Part shown: piece after piece, positions 5,100 to 5,192 of the stretch | Position numbering within the stretch: the stretch's first letter is position 1 | Layout of the letters: the number at the start of each line of letters is the position of its first letter | DNA from: Sulfurimonas sp. | GTDB lineage: Bacteria; Campylobacterota; Campylobacteria; Campylobacterales; Sulfurimonadaceae | NCBI GenBank assembly: GCA_022712845.1 | Contig: JAFLJV010000266.1 | Location: 1-5,192 of the forward strand | Reading direction: 5' to 3' | Length of the DNA: 5,192 nucleotides | Program-made: the position numbers and the translations under genes | Notes under the pieces: model-generated | Database searches by the model: none | Seen by the model: the letters and a program-made list of their open reading frames with translations, nothing else | Told to the model about the DNA's origin: nothing

Positions 5100-5192
5100 A
5101 ATATCTTTAGCTATTTGAAATTGATTTGCTGTCATTAGATGAATTTTTGGATGAATCTCTTTTATATCATCAAAAAGTTTTTTACTTAGTTC
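5091..5192 (-). CDS. 3' end of an unidentified protein gene; start lies beyond the window
   Basis: Read on the minus strand from 5192, there are 33 sense codons followed by TAA at 5093-5091. The C-terminal sequence includes KKLFDDIKEIHPKIHLMTAN and ends AKDILI. Composition fits the other proteins of the window, and the + strand of the same stretch offers no comparable frame apart from the short ORF that ends at 5099. The alternation of a helix-like KKLFDDIKEIHP and a strand-like KIHLMTAN recalls alpha/beta domains such as response-regulator receivers, but the piece is too short to name. No clear terminator follows the stop. Convergent with the upstream genes. Confidence 0.55.
   Translation of the reverse strand, partial: ELSKKLFDDIKEIHPKIHLMTANQFQIAKDILI

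Overview
The window looks like a chromosomal segment of a mesophilic Campylobacterota bacterium (Sulfurimonas, Sulfurovum, Arcobacter type). This is inferred from three things: the GroEL C-terminus with its GGM-rich tail, the very AT-rich lysine/isoleucine/asparagine-heavy proteins, and promoters that consist of a TATAAT box with T-rich upstream DNA and no clear -35. No tRNA, rRNA, CRISPR array, transposase or integrase was found.

Layout. Positions 1-716 hold the last 237 codons of groEL, closed by a short A/T-based hairpin terminator. A 105-130 nt intergenic region follows, with a GTGA/TCAC dyad hairpin directly upstream of a TATAAT box. Three tightly spaced genes on the + strand come next (846-4488): a membrane diguanylate cyclase with a large double-Cache-like periplasmic sensor; a lipoprotein related to NMT1/SsuA/TauA-type substrate-binding proteins; and a second membrane diguanylate cyclase with a smaller periplasmic sensor. 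The last two genes overlap by 4 nt (ATGA). A second TATAAT box precedes a 111-residue protein (4625-4960) that reads as an eroded GGDEF domain: the metal- and guanine-binding segment is gone, but an RxxD motif is kept at the I-site position. After it comes a compact block of direct and inverted repeats (4970-5043) running into a strong ribosome binding site and a 17-codon ORF. The window ends inside the 3' end of an unidentified gene on the minus strand (5091-5192).

How the parts may work together (inference). Positions 846-4960 look like a local cyclic-di-GMP signalling module. The orphan binding protein has no ABC permease or ATPase beside it, and it is translationally coupled to a GGDEF membrane protein. 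It is therefore more likely a ligand-sensing partner of that cyclase than a transporter part, comparable in logic to the Vibrio NspS-MbaA pair. The two cyclases have nearly identical active-site segments but unrelated sensors, so they probably arose by duplication of the output domain and couple different signals to the same second messenger. The small degenerate GGDEF protein could be a c-di-GMP receptor or simply a decaying duplicate.

The most unusual items are the lipoprotein-cyclase pair, the RxxD-bearing degenerate GGDEF protein, and the repeat block whose two identical CCCT-containing copies can each pair with the Shine-Dalgarno sequence of the short ORF.
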